Part shown: positions 1 through 5,893 of the stretch, one piece after another
How the letters are laid out: every line of letters starts with the position of its first letter
How positions within the stretch are numbered: the stretch's first letter is position 1
Made by a program: the position numbers and the translations under genes
Notes under the pieces: model-generated
Told to the model about the DNA's origin: nothing
Seen by the model: only the letters and a program-made list of their open reading frames with translations
Database searches by the model: none
Assembly: GCA_003447545.1 (NCBI GenBank)
Contig: DLYX01000151.1
Coordinates: 1-7,492, forward strand
Origin: Deltaproteobacteria bacterium
GTDB lineage: Bacteria > Desulfobacterota > Binatia > UBA12015
Reading direction: 5' to 3'
DNA: 7,492 nt

Positions 1-248
1 TTCGCAATCCCGATCGTGGCAATATCCGGAGCGCGTAATCCGGCATCGGCGAGGGCCCGATCGAGGACCCCCTTGGTGGTCTGCCAAAGTTCCTCGGCGG
101 GATGCTCCACCCAGCCGGGATGCGGGTAGTCCGCGCGAACGGGCTGGTAGGCATGTCCGACAAGGGTTCCCCCCGCATCGAGGACGATCGCCCGCACTCC
201 TGTAGTTCCTTCGTCGATTCCGATCGTATGACTGGCTGCCTTGGACAT
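1..248 (-). CDS. FGGY-family carbohydrate kinase, glycerol kinase-like (N-terminal part, cut by window edge)
   Basis: Reading the minus strand from the ATG at 248-246 gives 82 codons beginning MSKAASHTIGIDEGTTGVRA and continuing past base 1, so the C-terminal ~400 residues are missing. The phosphate-1 motif of the actin/hexokinase-fold kinases is visible as DEGTTGVRA (residues 11-19; E. coli GlpK has DQGTTSSRA). It is followed by the segment YPHPGWVEHPAEELW, which closely resembles the GlpK segment YPKPGWVEH, and by an IATIGIA stretch before the edge. These kinases phosphorylate glycerol or related polyols/sugars with ATP in the cytoplasm. The residues that contact glycerol lie beyond the edge, so the substrate cannot be decided. 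A GAGG lies 12 nt before the ATG, a rather long spacing. The gene is divergent from the acyl-CoA dehydrogenase operon with 148 bp between the two starts. Glycerol kinase is the best guess; xylulokinase-like members are less likely given the PGWVEH block. Confidence 0.85.
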   Translation of the reverse strand, partial: MSKAASHTIGIDEGTTGVRAIVLDAGGTLVGHAYQPVRADYPHPGWVEHPAEELWQTTKGVLDRALADAGLRAPDIATIGIA

Positions 249-277
249 TTTCTCGATTCGCCTCGTTTCTCGACGCC

Positions 278-307
278 TTCATAAGTCAGATCCGCCCTGC
301 AGGTCAA
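278..307 (-). promoter_or_regulatory. Candidate sigma70-type promoter for the FGGY kinase gene
   Basis: On the minus strand TTGACC (307-302; 5 of 6 to TTGACA) is separated by 18 bp from TATGAA (283-278; 4 of 6 to TATAAT). A start near base 271 would give a leader of about 22 nt before the ATG at 248. The elements are seen directly; promoter activity is inferred. Confidence 0.4.
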
Positions 308-343
308 TGTAGACCCCTACCGGAGGCGGGTTTTTCGGACACC

Positions 344-372
344 TTGTGAACCCTCCCTTCCCGGCGTTAAAT
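344..372 (+). promoter_or_regulatory. Candidate sigma70-type promoter for the acyl-CoA dehydrogenase operon
   Basis: TTGTGA (344-349; 4 of 6 to TTGACA), a 17-bp spacer, then TTAAAT (367-372; 4 of 6 to TATAAT) lie just upstream of the Shine-Dalgarno sequence. A start near base 379 would leave a leader of about 18 nt. With the oppositely oriented candidate at 278-307, the two promoters are back to back with about 36 bp between their -35 boxes, where a shared regulator could bind. I found no convincing operator palindrome there. Confidence 0.3.
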
Positions 373-381
373 AGGGGCAAC

Positions 382-388
382 GAAGGAG
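382..388 (+). promoter_or_regulatory. Shine-Dalgarno GAAGGAG that sets the start of the first acyl-CoA dehydrogenase gene
   Basis: GAAGGAG ends 8 nt before the ATG at 397. The same frame is open further up to a GTG at 346, but that start has no ribosome binding site and would place the candidate promoter inside the coding region. The Shine-Dalgarno therefore favours 397 and a 397-residue protein. Confidence 0.75.
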
Positions 389-396
389 TACTGCTG

Positions 397-1590
397 ATGT
401 CCGAACTGGAAAATTTCAGAAACGAAACCGCCGAGTGGCTCGACGCGAATGCCCCGGAATTCGCCAAAAAGCCGGTCAAAGACAACGACGAAATCTGCTG
501 GGGCGGTTCCCATTGGCAATTCGCTGATCCGGGCGAAAAAGAATGGCTCGATCGCATGGCCGCGAAAGGTTGGACCGCGCCCCAGTGGCCCACAAAGTAC
601 GGCGGTGGTGGTCTCAGCAAGGAGGAGGACAAGATCCTCGCGCAGGAAATGCGCAAACGCCGCCTGCGCCCGCCATTGATCGGTTTCGGACTCAGCATGA
701 TTGGACCCCTTCTGCTGCAGGAGGGGAGCGAGGAACTCTGTGCCGAACACTTGCCCAAGATCATTCGCGGAGAGATCCGCTGGTGTCAGGGGTACTCGGA
801 GCCCGGCTCAGGTTCGGATCTCGCCAGCCTGCGCACACGAGCAGATCGAGACGGGGATGATTTTGTTCTTAATGGCCAAAAAGTCTGGACCTCGTATGCC
901 GACCAGGCAGATTGGATGTTTATTCTGGTGCGGACCGACCCTGACGCGACCAAGCATACCGGGATCAGCTTCCTCCTGATGGATATGCGTAGTCCGGGCG
1001 TCGAGGCCAAGCCCATTCAGTTGATCAGTGGCTACTCGCCCTTTTGCGAAACCTTCCTCTCTGATGTGCGCGTCCCTGCGACCAACCTCGTTGGCACGGA
1101 AAACGACGGTTGGCGTCTGGCCAAAGCTTTGCTCGGCCACGAACGGACCATGATTGCCGGGTTTGGTACCGGCGGCGGTAACAGTAAGGGCGAGAGCATC
1201 TCGGCTCGGGCCAAGCGCTATGCCGGAGAGGAAAATGGTCGCCTCGCCGATGCCGTATTGCGGGACAAGATTGCCGCTGGCGAAATGGATCAGCGCGCTT
1301 TCGAACTCACCATGATGCGCTCACGCGACGGCATGAAGGCCGGCCACAAGCCGGGGCCCGAAACCTCGTTTTTCAAACTTCACGGCACCGAAATCAATAT
1401 GCGCCGGAACGAACTCGAAATGCAGATTGCAGGCCCGCAAGCGATTGGCTGGGAGGGCGAAGGGTTTGATGACCGAGAATTGGGCACGGCCCGATCCTGG
1501 CTGCGGTCTCGCGGCAACTCGATCGAAGGCGGCACCTCGGAGGTCCAACTGAATATTATCGCCAAGCGCGTTCTCGGATTACCCGACTGA
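397..1590 (+). CDS. Acyl-CoA dehydrogenase, catalytic-type subunit of a probable heteromeric enzyme
   Basis: The 397-residue product is a typical-length acyl-CoA dehydrogenase, which oxidises an acyl-CoA to the 2-enoyl-CoA with FAD in the cytoplasm. Visible motifs are the N-terminal GW-PxWPxxYGG block (59-71), the flavin/substrate loop YSEPGSGSD (133-141), KVWTS (162-166), the DVRVPATNLVG strand (223-233) and the C-terminal GGTSEVQLNIIAKRVLGLP. The position of the MCAD catalytic Glu (just before GTSE) is Gly378. Glu249 in the motif HERTMIAG aligns with the alternative catalytic Glu of isovaleryl-CoA dehydrogenase and FadE29-type enzymes. The usual RxQFG and QxxGGxG FAD motifs are absent, although both occur in the second dehydrogenase of the operon. 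By family knowledge this fits a subunit of an alpha2beta2 enzyme such as ChsE1-ChsE2, which acts on bulky steroid-derived acyl-CoAs. The real substrate is unknown. It is first in a three-gene operon. A homotetrameric enzyme of the FadE/PimC kind is the alternative. Confidence 0.92.
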   Translation: MSELENFRNETAEWLDANAPEFAKKPVKDNDEICWGGSHWQFADPGEKEWLDRMAAKGWTAPQWPTKYGGGGLSKEEDKILAQEMRKRRLRPPLIGFGLSMIGPLLLQEGSEELCAEHLPKIIRGEIRWCQGYSEPGSGSDLASLRTRADRDGDDFVLNGQKVWTSYADQADWMFILVRTDPDATKHTGISFLLMDMRSPGVEAKPIQLISGYSPFCETFLSDVRVPATNLVGTENDGWRLAKALLGHERTMIAGFGTGGGNSKGESISARAKRYAGEENGRLADAVLRDKIAAGEMDQRAFELTMMRSRDGMKAGHKPGPETSFFKLHGTEINMRRNELEMQIAGPQAIGWEGEGFDDRELGTARSWLRSRGNSIEGGTSEVQLNIIAKRVLGLPD

Positions 1591-1606
1591 AGAAAGTCTT
1601 GCACCC

Positions 1607-2236
1607 ATGAACCTCGCGCAAATCATAGACCCGCCCAGCACGGCGGTCATCACCGTTGAATGCCAGCGCGGCGTCATCGGTGCCGGCGCGATTTTCCCCG
1701 CTCTGGTCGATGCCGTCAACGAGTCGGGGATGATTGCGAACGGACAATCCGTTCTTGCAGCCGCTCGCAAGGCCGGTTCTCCTGTCCTGCATGGGGTCGC
1801 CCATCGTCGCGAAGACCGTGGCGGCCAGACCGCGAATTGTCGGCTGCTGGCCATGGCGATGAAGGCGCCGGGAGAGGGACTCCTGCCGGGCTCCGATAAT
1901 GCCCGGATCATTCCCGAGTTCGGACCGGCCGATAGCGATTTTATCGTGCCGCGGATTCATGGGGTCACCATTTTCCATGGGACCGAAATGGATGCCCTGC
2001 TACGAAACCTCAACGTCAAGACCGTCGTACTTCTCGGAGTGAGCCTGAACATCGCCATTTTGGGGAGTGCTATCGAGGCTGTGAATTCCGGCTATCAAGT
2101 CGTCGTTCCCCACGATGGAACTGCCGCGACTCCGCCCGCGTACGCCCAAGCGGTCCTCGAACACTCGCTGCCCATGGTCGCGACTATTACCGATTGTCAG
2201 TCTCTGGTCGCATCCTTCACGCGAACCGCGAACTGA
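1607..2236 (+). CDS. Isochorismatase/cysteine hydrolase-fold protein lacking the usual catalytic triad
   Basis: The 209-residue product has the layout of the isochorismatase-like hydrolases: a first strand AVITVECQRG (13-22), a central IVPRIHGVTIFHGTEMDALL (113-132), the VVLLGVSLNIA strand-turn (140-150), AIEAVNSGYQVVVPHDGTA (155-173), and a closing VATITDC. Members usually hydrolyse amide or vinyl-ether bonds with an Asp-Lys-Cys triad. Here the Asp position is Glu18, the stretch before FHGT has no Lys (Arg116 is nearest), and the nucleophile Cys position is Ala150. I recall other VECQRGV/QECQNGV-type proteins with the same changes, so this is probably a subfamily trait and not decay. The frame is intact. 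The gene starts 16 bp after the first dehydrogenase with a weak AGAAAG ribosome site and ends 18 bp before the second, so it is translated within the same operon. It may be a binding or assembly partner of the dehydrogenase or a hydrolase of altered chemistry; both are inference. Confidence 0.85.
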   Translation: MNLAQIIDPPSTAVITVECQRGVIGAGAIFPALVDAVNESGMIANGQSVLAAARKAGSPVLHGVAHRREDRGGQTANCRLLAMAMKAPGEGLLPGSDNARIIPEFGPADSDFIVPRIHGVTIFHGTEMDALLRNLNVKTVVLLGVSLNIAILGSAIEAVNSGYQVVVPHDGTAATPPAYAQAVLEHSLPMVATITDCQSLVASFTRTAN

Positions 2237-2254
2237 GCCTACGGAGAAAATTTC

Positions 2255-3400
2255 ATGCAACCACTGATATTGAACGAAGAACAATCCCTGCTCCGCGACA
2301 GTGCTGTCGATTTTGTCGCCCAACGATCGCCTGTCGCGCGCATGCGCGCTCTCCGAGATGCCGGCGAGGCGATCGGCTTCGATCCGGTCGTATGGAAGGA
2401 GATGGCCGACCTCGGCTGGCCAGGGATCCTGATTCCCGAGGCTTATGGCGGCCTTGGCCTTGGTTACGCAGAAATGGTCGTCGTCCTCGAGGAACTTGGA
2501 TGCGCTCTCGCGCCGGAACCCTTCCTGGGGACTGTTTTGCTCGGCGCCAATACCCTGCTCCTCGGTGGCAGCGAGGCCCAGAAGCAAGAAGTGCTTCCCG
2601 CCGTTGCTTCCGGTGAAAGGTTTCTCGCGCTTGCCCACCACGAACCCGGCGTGCGTCACCAGATGTATCGGGTGAGCACGCGAGCGGTGGCCAATGGCGA
2701 AGACTTCGTGCTCGACGGCGAGAAAGATCTGGTGCTGGACGGACCGGCCGCGGAAAAAATAATCGTATCGGCCCGGACCAGCGGCGCAGATGGTGATCGC
2801 GATGGGATCACCCTCTTCCTGGTGGAAGCTGGAACTCCGGGTCTTTCGCGGACCAACCAGCATTTGATCGATACCCGCGGGGCCTCGCTTCTCAACATGA
2901 GTGGCGTGAGACTCGGCGCATCTGCCGTCGTCGGCCAAGTAGGGCACGGCGCCGATATTCTTGATCCCGTGATCGACCGCGCCCTGGTGGGACTATCGGC
3001 CGAAATGCTTGGCGGGATGCGCACGGCCTTCGAAATGACCACCTCTTATCTTCGCGACCGGGAACAATTCGGGGTCAAGATCGGCAGCTTTCAGGCGCTC
3101 AAGCATCGCGCGGCGCGTATGTTCGTGCAGGTCGAACTCGCTCGCTCGACGGTGATGGCTGCCGCTCGCGCCATCGACGAGGGCGACAAGAATATTCCCG
3201 AAATGGCCTCACTGGCCAAGGGGTTGCTGTCCGCGTCCTACGTCGAAATCGCCAACGAGGCTGTCCAGATGCACGGGGGAATCGGCATGACCGACGAACA
3301 CGATATCGGTTTCTTCCTCAAGCGCGCCCGCAGTACGGAACTTCTTTTCGGCGACGCCGTATTCCATCGGAATCGCTGGGCCGCGCTGAGCGGTTACTGA
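2255..3400 (+). CDS. Acyl-CoA dehydrogenase-fold protein, FAD-anchoring partner subunit
   Basis: This 381-residue acyl-CoA dehydrogenase-fold protein begins 18 bp after the preceding gene, with CGGAG 8 nt before its ATG. Visible family features are the NEEQSLLRDS N-terminal helix, LGWPGILIPEAYGGLGLGY (53-71), the ADP-side FAD motif REQFG (269-273), the FQALKH helix, and QMHGGIGMT (338-346). It lacks several things normally required for catalysis. The EPGSGSD loop is replaced by HHEPGVRHQ, the KVWTS motif by EKDLVLDG, and the C-terminus runs FFLKRARSTELLFGDAVFHRNRW with no EGT or GGTSE motif. At 251-256 it has MLGGMR, where the partner has its HER motif. These losses mirror what the first dehydrogenase retains. 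By comparison with the ChsE1/FadE28-type subunits, it probably contributes the adenine side of the FAD site and forms an alpha2beta2 heterotetramer with the first gene product. Its annotation as an independent dehydrogenase would be misleading. Confidence 0.9.
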   Translation: MQPLILNEEQSLLRDSAVDFVAQRSPVARMRALRDAGEAIGFDPVVWKEMADLGWPGILIPEAYGGLGLGYAEMVVVLEELGCALAPEPFLGTVLLGANTLLLGGSEAQKQEVLPAVASGERFLALAHHEPGVRHQMYRVSTRAVANGEDFVLDGEKDLVLDGPAAEKIIVSARTSGADGDRDGITLFLVEAGTPGLSRTNQHLIDTRGASLLNMSGVRLGASAVVGQVGHGADILDPVIDRALVGLSAEMLGGMRTAFEMTTSYLRDREQFGVKIGSFQALKHRAARMFVQVELARSTVMAAARAIDEGDKNIPEMASLAKGLLSASYVEIANEAVQMHGGIGMTDEHDIGFFLKRARSTELLFGDAVFHRNRWAALSGY

Positions 3401-3483
3401 GCACGCGTGACTGAACCCCAACAAAAAAACATCGCCTTGCAATGCCAAGAGCAACTTGGTGCGCGGGCGAAGATCGGACAACC

Positions 3484-3762
3484 ATGACCAGTTCGGCTCT
3501 GATTCTTGCGCTCGCTCTGGTGGCCATCGTGATCGCGGTCGTCACGTCCTGGAGACAACTGGAGGCGAGTCGGCTCGCCGGAAAACCACGCAAGGGGCTC
3601 CTGGTTCTTGTGGTCTTTCTGGGAAGCTTTCTGGGCCTTGGGACGGCGGTCATTCTGACCGCACGAGGAGCCTGCACCTTGTTGGACTGTCGAAGCTATC
3701 TGGAAGAGCAAAAAACCATTCAGGATGCCGCCAGTCGCGAAACTGATCTCGCGCAACCTTGA
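3484..3762 (+). CDS. Small protein with two predicted membrane helices, function unknown
   Basis: From the ATG at 3484 the frame encodes 92 residues. Residues 5-22 form a first hydrophobic helix (ALILALALVAIVIAVV), a basic loop follows (RLAGKPRKG, 30-38), and residues 39-60 form a second hydrophobic helix (LLVLVVFLGSFLGLGTAVILTA). The tail is polar and has a Cys64-x4-Cys69 pair. By the positive-inside rule the loop would face the cytoplasm and both ends the periplasm. I do not recognise a family. An in-frame ATG at 3442 would add 14 polar residues but has no ribosome site; 3484 has only a weak GCGAAGA about 11 nt upstream. The gene follows the dehydrogenase operon by 83 bp on the same strand and could be co-transcribed. 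Its stop codon lies in a palindrome shared with the convergent gene, which supports its being real. Confidence 0.6.
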   Translation: MTSSALILALALVAIVIAVVTSWRQLEASRLAGKPRKGLLVLVVFLGSFLGLGTAVILTARGACTLLDCRSYLEEQKTIQDAASRETDLAQP

Positions 3763-3775
3763 AGTCAAGGTTGCG
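3752..3775. terminator. Perfect 11-bp palindrome spanning both convergent stop codons; candidate bidirectional terminator
   Basis: CGCAACCTTGA (3752-3762) is followed by AG and then its exact reverse complement TCAAGGTTGCG (3765-3775). Either transcript could fold into a hairpin of 10 pairs with a four-base AAGT loop. The left arm ends with the TGA of the plus-strand gene and the right arm begins with the complement of the TGA of the minus-strand gene. Neither side has a run of T after the stem, so it is not a classical intrinsic terminator. It may act as an mRNA 3'-end stabiliser or as a barrier between convergent transcripts. Confidence 0.5.
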
Positions 3776-5855
3776 GGCTCGAACCAACCTCGGTCCGGGC
3801 ATCCACTTCCTGCAAGCGAAGAACGAAGAAGGGACTCGACCAGGCCGCGCCACCATCGCGCTGGACGGCGCGCAAATAGAGCCAGTCGCCGGGGCCGAGA
3901 ACCGGCACCTCGATGCTTCCGGCAAGATCGCGTTCGCCGTCGAGGCGGATCGACATGACCCTGGCTCCCCGACGAATGATATCGACTCGCTCGAGACTTG
4001 TCTCGGCCGCGATCTCCCACGAAAGAACCTGCGTGCGGTCAGCCTCGCCACCGATCGGCGCGTCGAGAACACTACCCATAGGCAAACCATCGAGGTCGAC
4101 CCGGAGGTAGATTCGCGGACCGCTGGTCGCATATACCGAGCGGGCCCGCAGAGCCCTCGCGATGGCCCGGCGTGTCCTCGGCTCCTTACCGTCGACCCAG
4201 ATACCGGCAAGACCGCTTTTGCCACCGCTCGCAATTCCCGCCAAACCAGGATGCCCGTCGTGACCGTCGCTACTGCCCAGAAAACCGAGACGATACCCGC
4301 GATCGAGAGCATCACGAACATAATTTCCCGGCTTCGCCTTGTAGATCGGCATCGGTGAATCCGGAGATTCGCTCGAGCCATGAACCGAAACAATTTCCGT
4401 CAGAGGCTCAAGGTCGGGGTCGGGTGGAATCGACCAATCTGTTGGAACCGGCCCCCCGGCAGAATGTTGGGCGATCGTCATGGCATTCTTTCCAGCCAAT
4501 GCGGCCCAAAGCTCTGGAGGCGTATCGTAACGCTCGTCCAGCGAACTCAGAAGTTCGGGGGACTCCGACCCAAAGAAGAGAACATGGCGATGTCCTTCAA
4601 CCCAATTCGTCCATTCAAATGCGGGGACCGTCACAAATCGACCGGGCTCATTGAATGCTTGCACCTCGCCGAGCTGCTCTTGCCAGACCTCGGGGAAATC
4701 GTCGAGGGCTTTCAGGCCCCAATGATCATGGTCGGTTAGTGCAACCACATCGATACCAGCGGCGTCTCTCGCATAGACCAGATTCTCGAGAGTGGAACCG
4801 GAACCATCCGAGAGTTGCGTATGAACCTGCAAATCGCCCCAGAGAAGCGTTTGCGTCGGCGACTCCTGCACGACAAGCGGGTTACTTTGCGCTGCCGGGC
4901 CTGCCTCCTCCGTGCCCGAAGGCCGAGCGACAGCAGAAATCCGGTAAACACCCGGAGCAGGCACTCGAAGGTCGATCGTCTTGCGACCTTGATCCTCCGG
5001 AGCAAGCGAAACGGCGGCCGGCATCGTAATGCCAGCCTCGGCGCCCTCCACAGCAAGATCGATCTGGCCAACCCATGGCATCCCGCTATTCCCGGCTCGA
5101 TCAAGCAGCGCAATCGTCAGAGGGACGATGGCACCGGCCGCAGCTGATCCGGGTAATGCGAGGTGCAGACGGGAAGCTTCGCGAGCCATGATGTCGACCG
5201 ATGGCGACTCCTCGATCAGTTTGCGAATGCCGTCACCGTTGCCGTCAACTGCCAACCACAAACGTTCGCCGGTCTCCGCAAAGCGATCCACTCGAGTGCC
5301 GCTGGCGCCTGCCCCGAATTCGATTCGAACCGTTTCGCCGGCACGCAGGCCCGGGCCATTCACCTCAATCGCCACCAGTCCTTGCGTCAGCGGTGTCGTG
5401 GAAAGGTTCACTCCCGCAACCGAGGTCGTCGCACGCAGGAAACCGCCCCGCTGGTCGGTCCCGGTCTGCGGTAACTCCCAACCCCAAAAGGGAGAGACCT
5501 GAAAGAAAATGGTGCCCCCGGGCGCGATCCCCAAAGGTCCTGCTTCATATTCAATGACAAAGCTTTGCCGAGAACTGGCCGGGATCGGGCGCGGCCCCTC
5601 CGGCGGCAAGTCGAGCAACCGAGCGGTTCCACCCCCATCCGAGGGGTCGCGAGCCACTTGGCGGTCGAGCAGAAGCTCTGCCTTGATCTCCGGGTGCGAC
5701 CATGGATTTTGGGCGTAAGGTGTCGCCCCCGGCGCCGCAGACGAATCCTCGTTGACTTCGACGATCTCTTCCGGAACCGAAGCACATCCCGGAGCAAGGG
5801 CCCCGATGCAAGCGCACAGAAAAAGACTCCGCAAATCCCTGAGAAGCAATCCCAT
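3765..5855 (-). CDS. Probable lipoprotein with C-terminal PHP-type metallohydrolase domain (DUF3604/CehA-McbA-like)
   Basis: The ATG at 5855 gives 696 residues. Residues 1-24 look like a lipoprotein signal peptide: hydrophobic LRSLFLCACIGALAPGC with the candidate lipidated Cys24. The lipobox is imperfect, with Pro at -2 and Ala at -3. Residues ~40-330 are a beta-rich region of Ig-like character containing a DGNGDG calcium-loop motif (204-209). The PHP domain starts at WGDLQVHTQLSDG (339-351). Probable metal ligands are His345, the DHDH of TDHDH (375-378), Glu414 in AFEWT, His422/His424 in GHRHVLFF, His464 in AQHSAGG, His492 in VHGSSE, and Asp530/His532/His535 in SSDGHDGHPG. The first His of the usual HxH is Gln343. 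After the PHP core a small beta domain closes the protein. PHP proteins are metal-dependent phosphoesterases or, as in carbaryl hydrolase CehA, other hydrolases; the substrate here is unknown, and a periplasmic or outer-membrane location is inferred from the signal. The gene lies 38 bp downstream of the carboxyltransferase, probably in one operon. A TTG two codons upstream (5861) is a less likely start. Confidence 0.85.
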   Translation of the reverse strand: MGLLLRDLRSLFLCACIGALAPGCASVPEEIVEVNEDSSAAPGATPYAQNPWSHPEIKAELLLDRQVARDPSDGGGTARLLDLPPEGPRPIPASSRQSFVIEYEAGPLGIAPGGTIFFQVSPFWGWELPQTGTDQRGGFLRATTSVAGVNLSTTPLTQGLVAIEVNGPGLRAGETVRIEFGAGASGTRVDRFAETGERLWLAVDGNGDGIRKLIEESPSVDIMAREASRLHLALPGSAAAGAIVPLTIALLDRAGNSGMPWVGQIDLAVEGAEAGITMPAAVSLAPEDQGRKTIDLRVPAPGVYRISAVARPSGTEEAGPAAQSNPLVVQESPTQTLLWGDLQVHTQLSDGSGSTLENLVYARDAAGIDVVALTDHDHWGLKALDDFPEVWQEQLGEVQAFNEPGRFVTVPAFEWTNWVEGHRHVLFFGSESPELLSSLDERYDTPPELWAALAGKNAMTIAQHSAGGPVPTDWSIPPDPDLEPLTEIVSVHGSSESPDSPMPIYKAKPGNYVRDALDRGYRLGFLGSSDGHDGHPGLAGIASGGKSGLAGIWVDGKEPRTRRAIARALRARSVYATSGPRIYLRVDLDGLPMGSVLDAPIGGEADRTQVLSWEIAAETSLERVDIIRRGARVMSIRLDGERDLAGSIEVPVLGPGDWLYLRAVQRDGGAAWSSPFFVLRLQEVDARTEVGSSPQP

Positions 5856-5893
5856 GTCCAACGCCTACCTGCCTTCGGGGTCTGGTGCGACCT

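Noticed and set aside
313..335. GC-rich imperfect hairpin followed by TTTTT on the plus strand, resembling an intrinsic terminator
   Set aside because: The stem is only about five pairs with a bulge, and no plus-strand gene ends to its left; it lies between divergent genes, so chance is the simpler explanation.
346..396. Upstream in-frame GTG (346) as the start of the first acyl-CoA dehydrogenase, adding 17 residues
   Set aside because: No ribosome binding site precedes it, the added residues look unlike the family N-terminus, and a strong GAAGGAG lies correctly before the ATG at 397.
2000..2947. Open frame of 315 codons on the minus strand, opposite the second acyl-CoA dehydrogenase
   Set aside because: It overlaps the isochorismatase-fold and dehydrogenase genes, has no recognisable domain and no separate gene context; long antisense frames are common in GC-rich coding DNA.
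3402..3409. Palindrome CACGCGTG just after the second dehydrogenase stop codon
   Set aside because: It is only 8 bp and does not extend further; such short GC palindromes are frequent in this base composition, and no T-run follows.
3394..4393. Minus-strand open frames (3394-4020 and 3650-4393) across the convergent junction
   Set aside because: They are Arg/Ser-rich, out-of-frame readings overlapping the PHP gene, and they conflict with the clear homology of that gene and the shared-stop palindrome.
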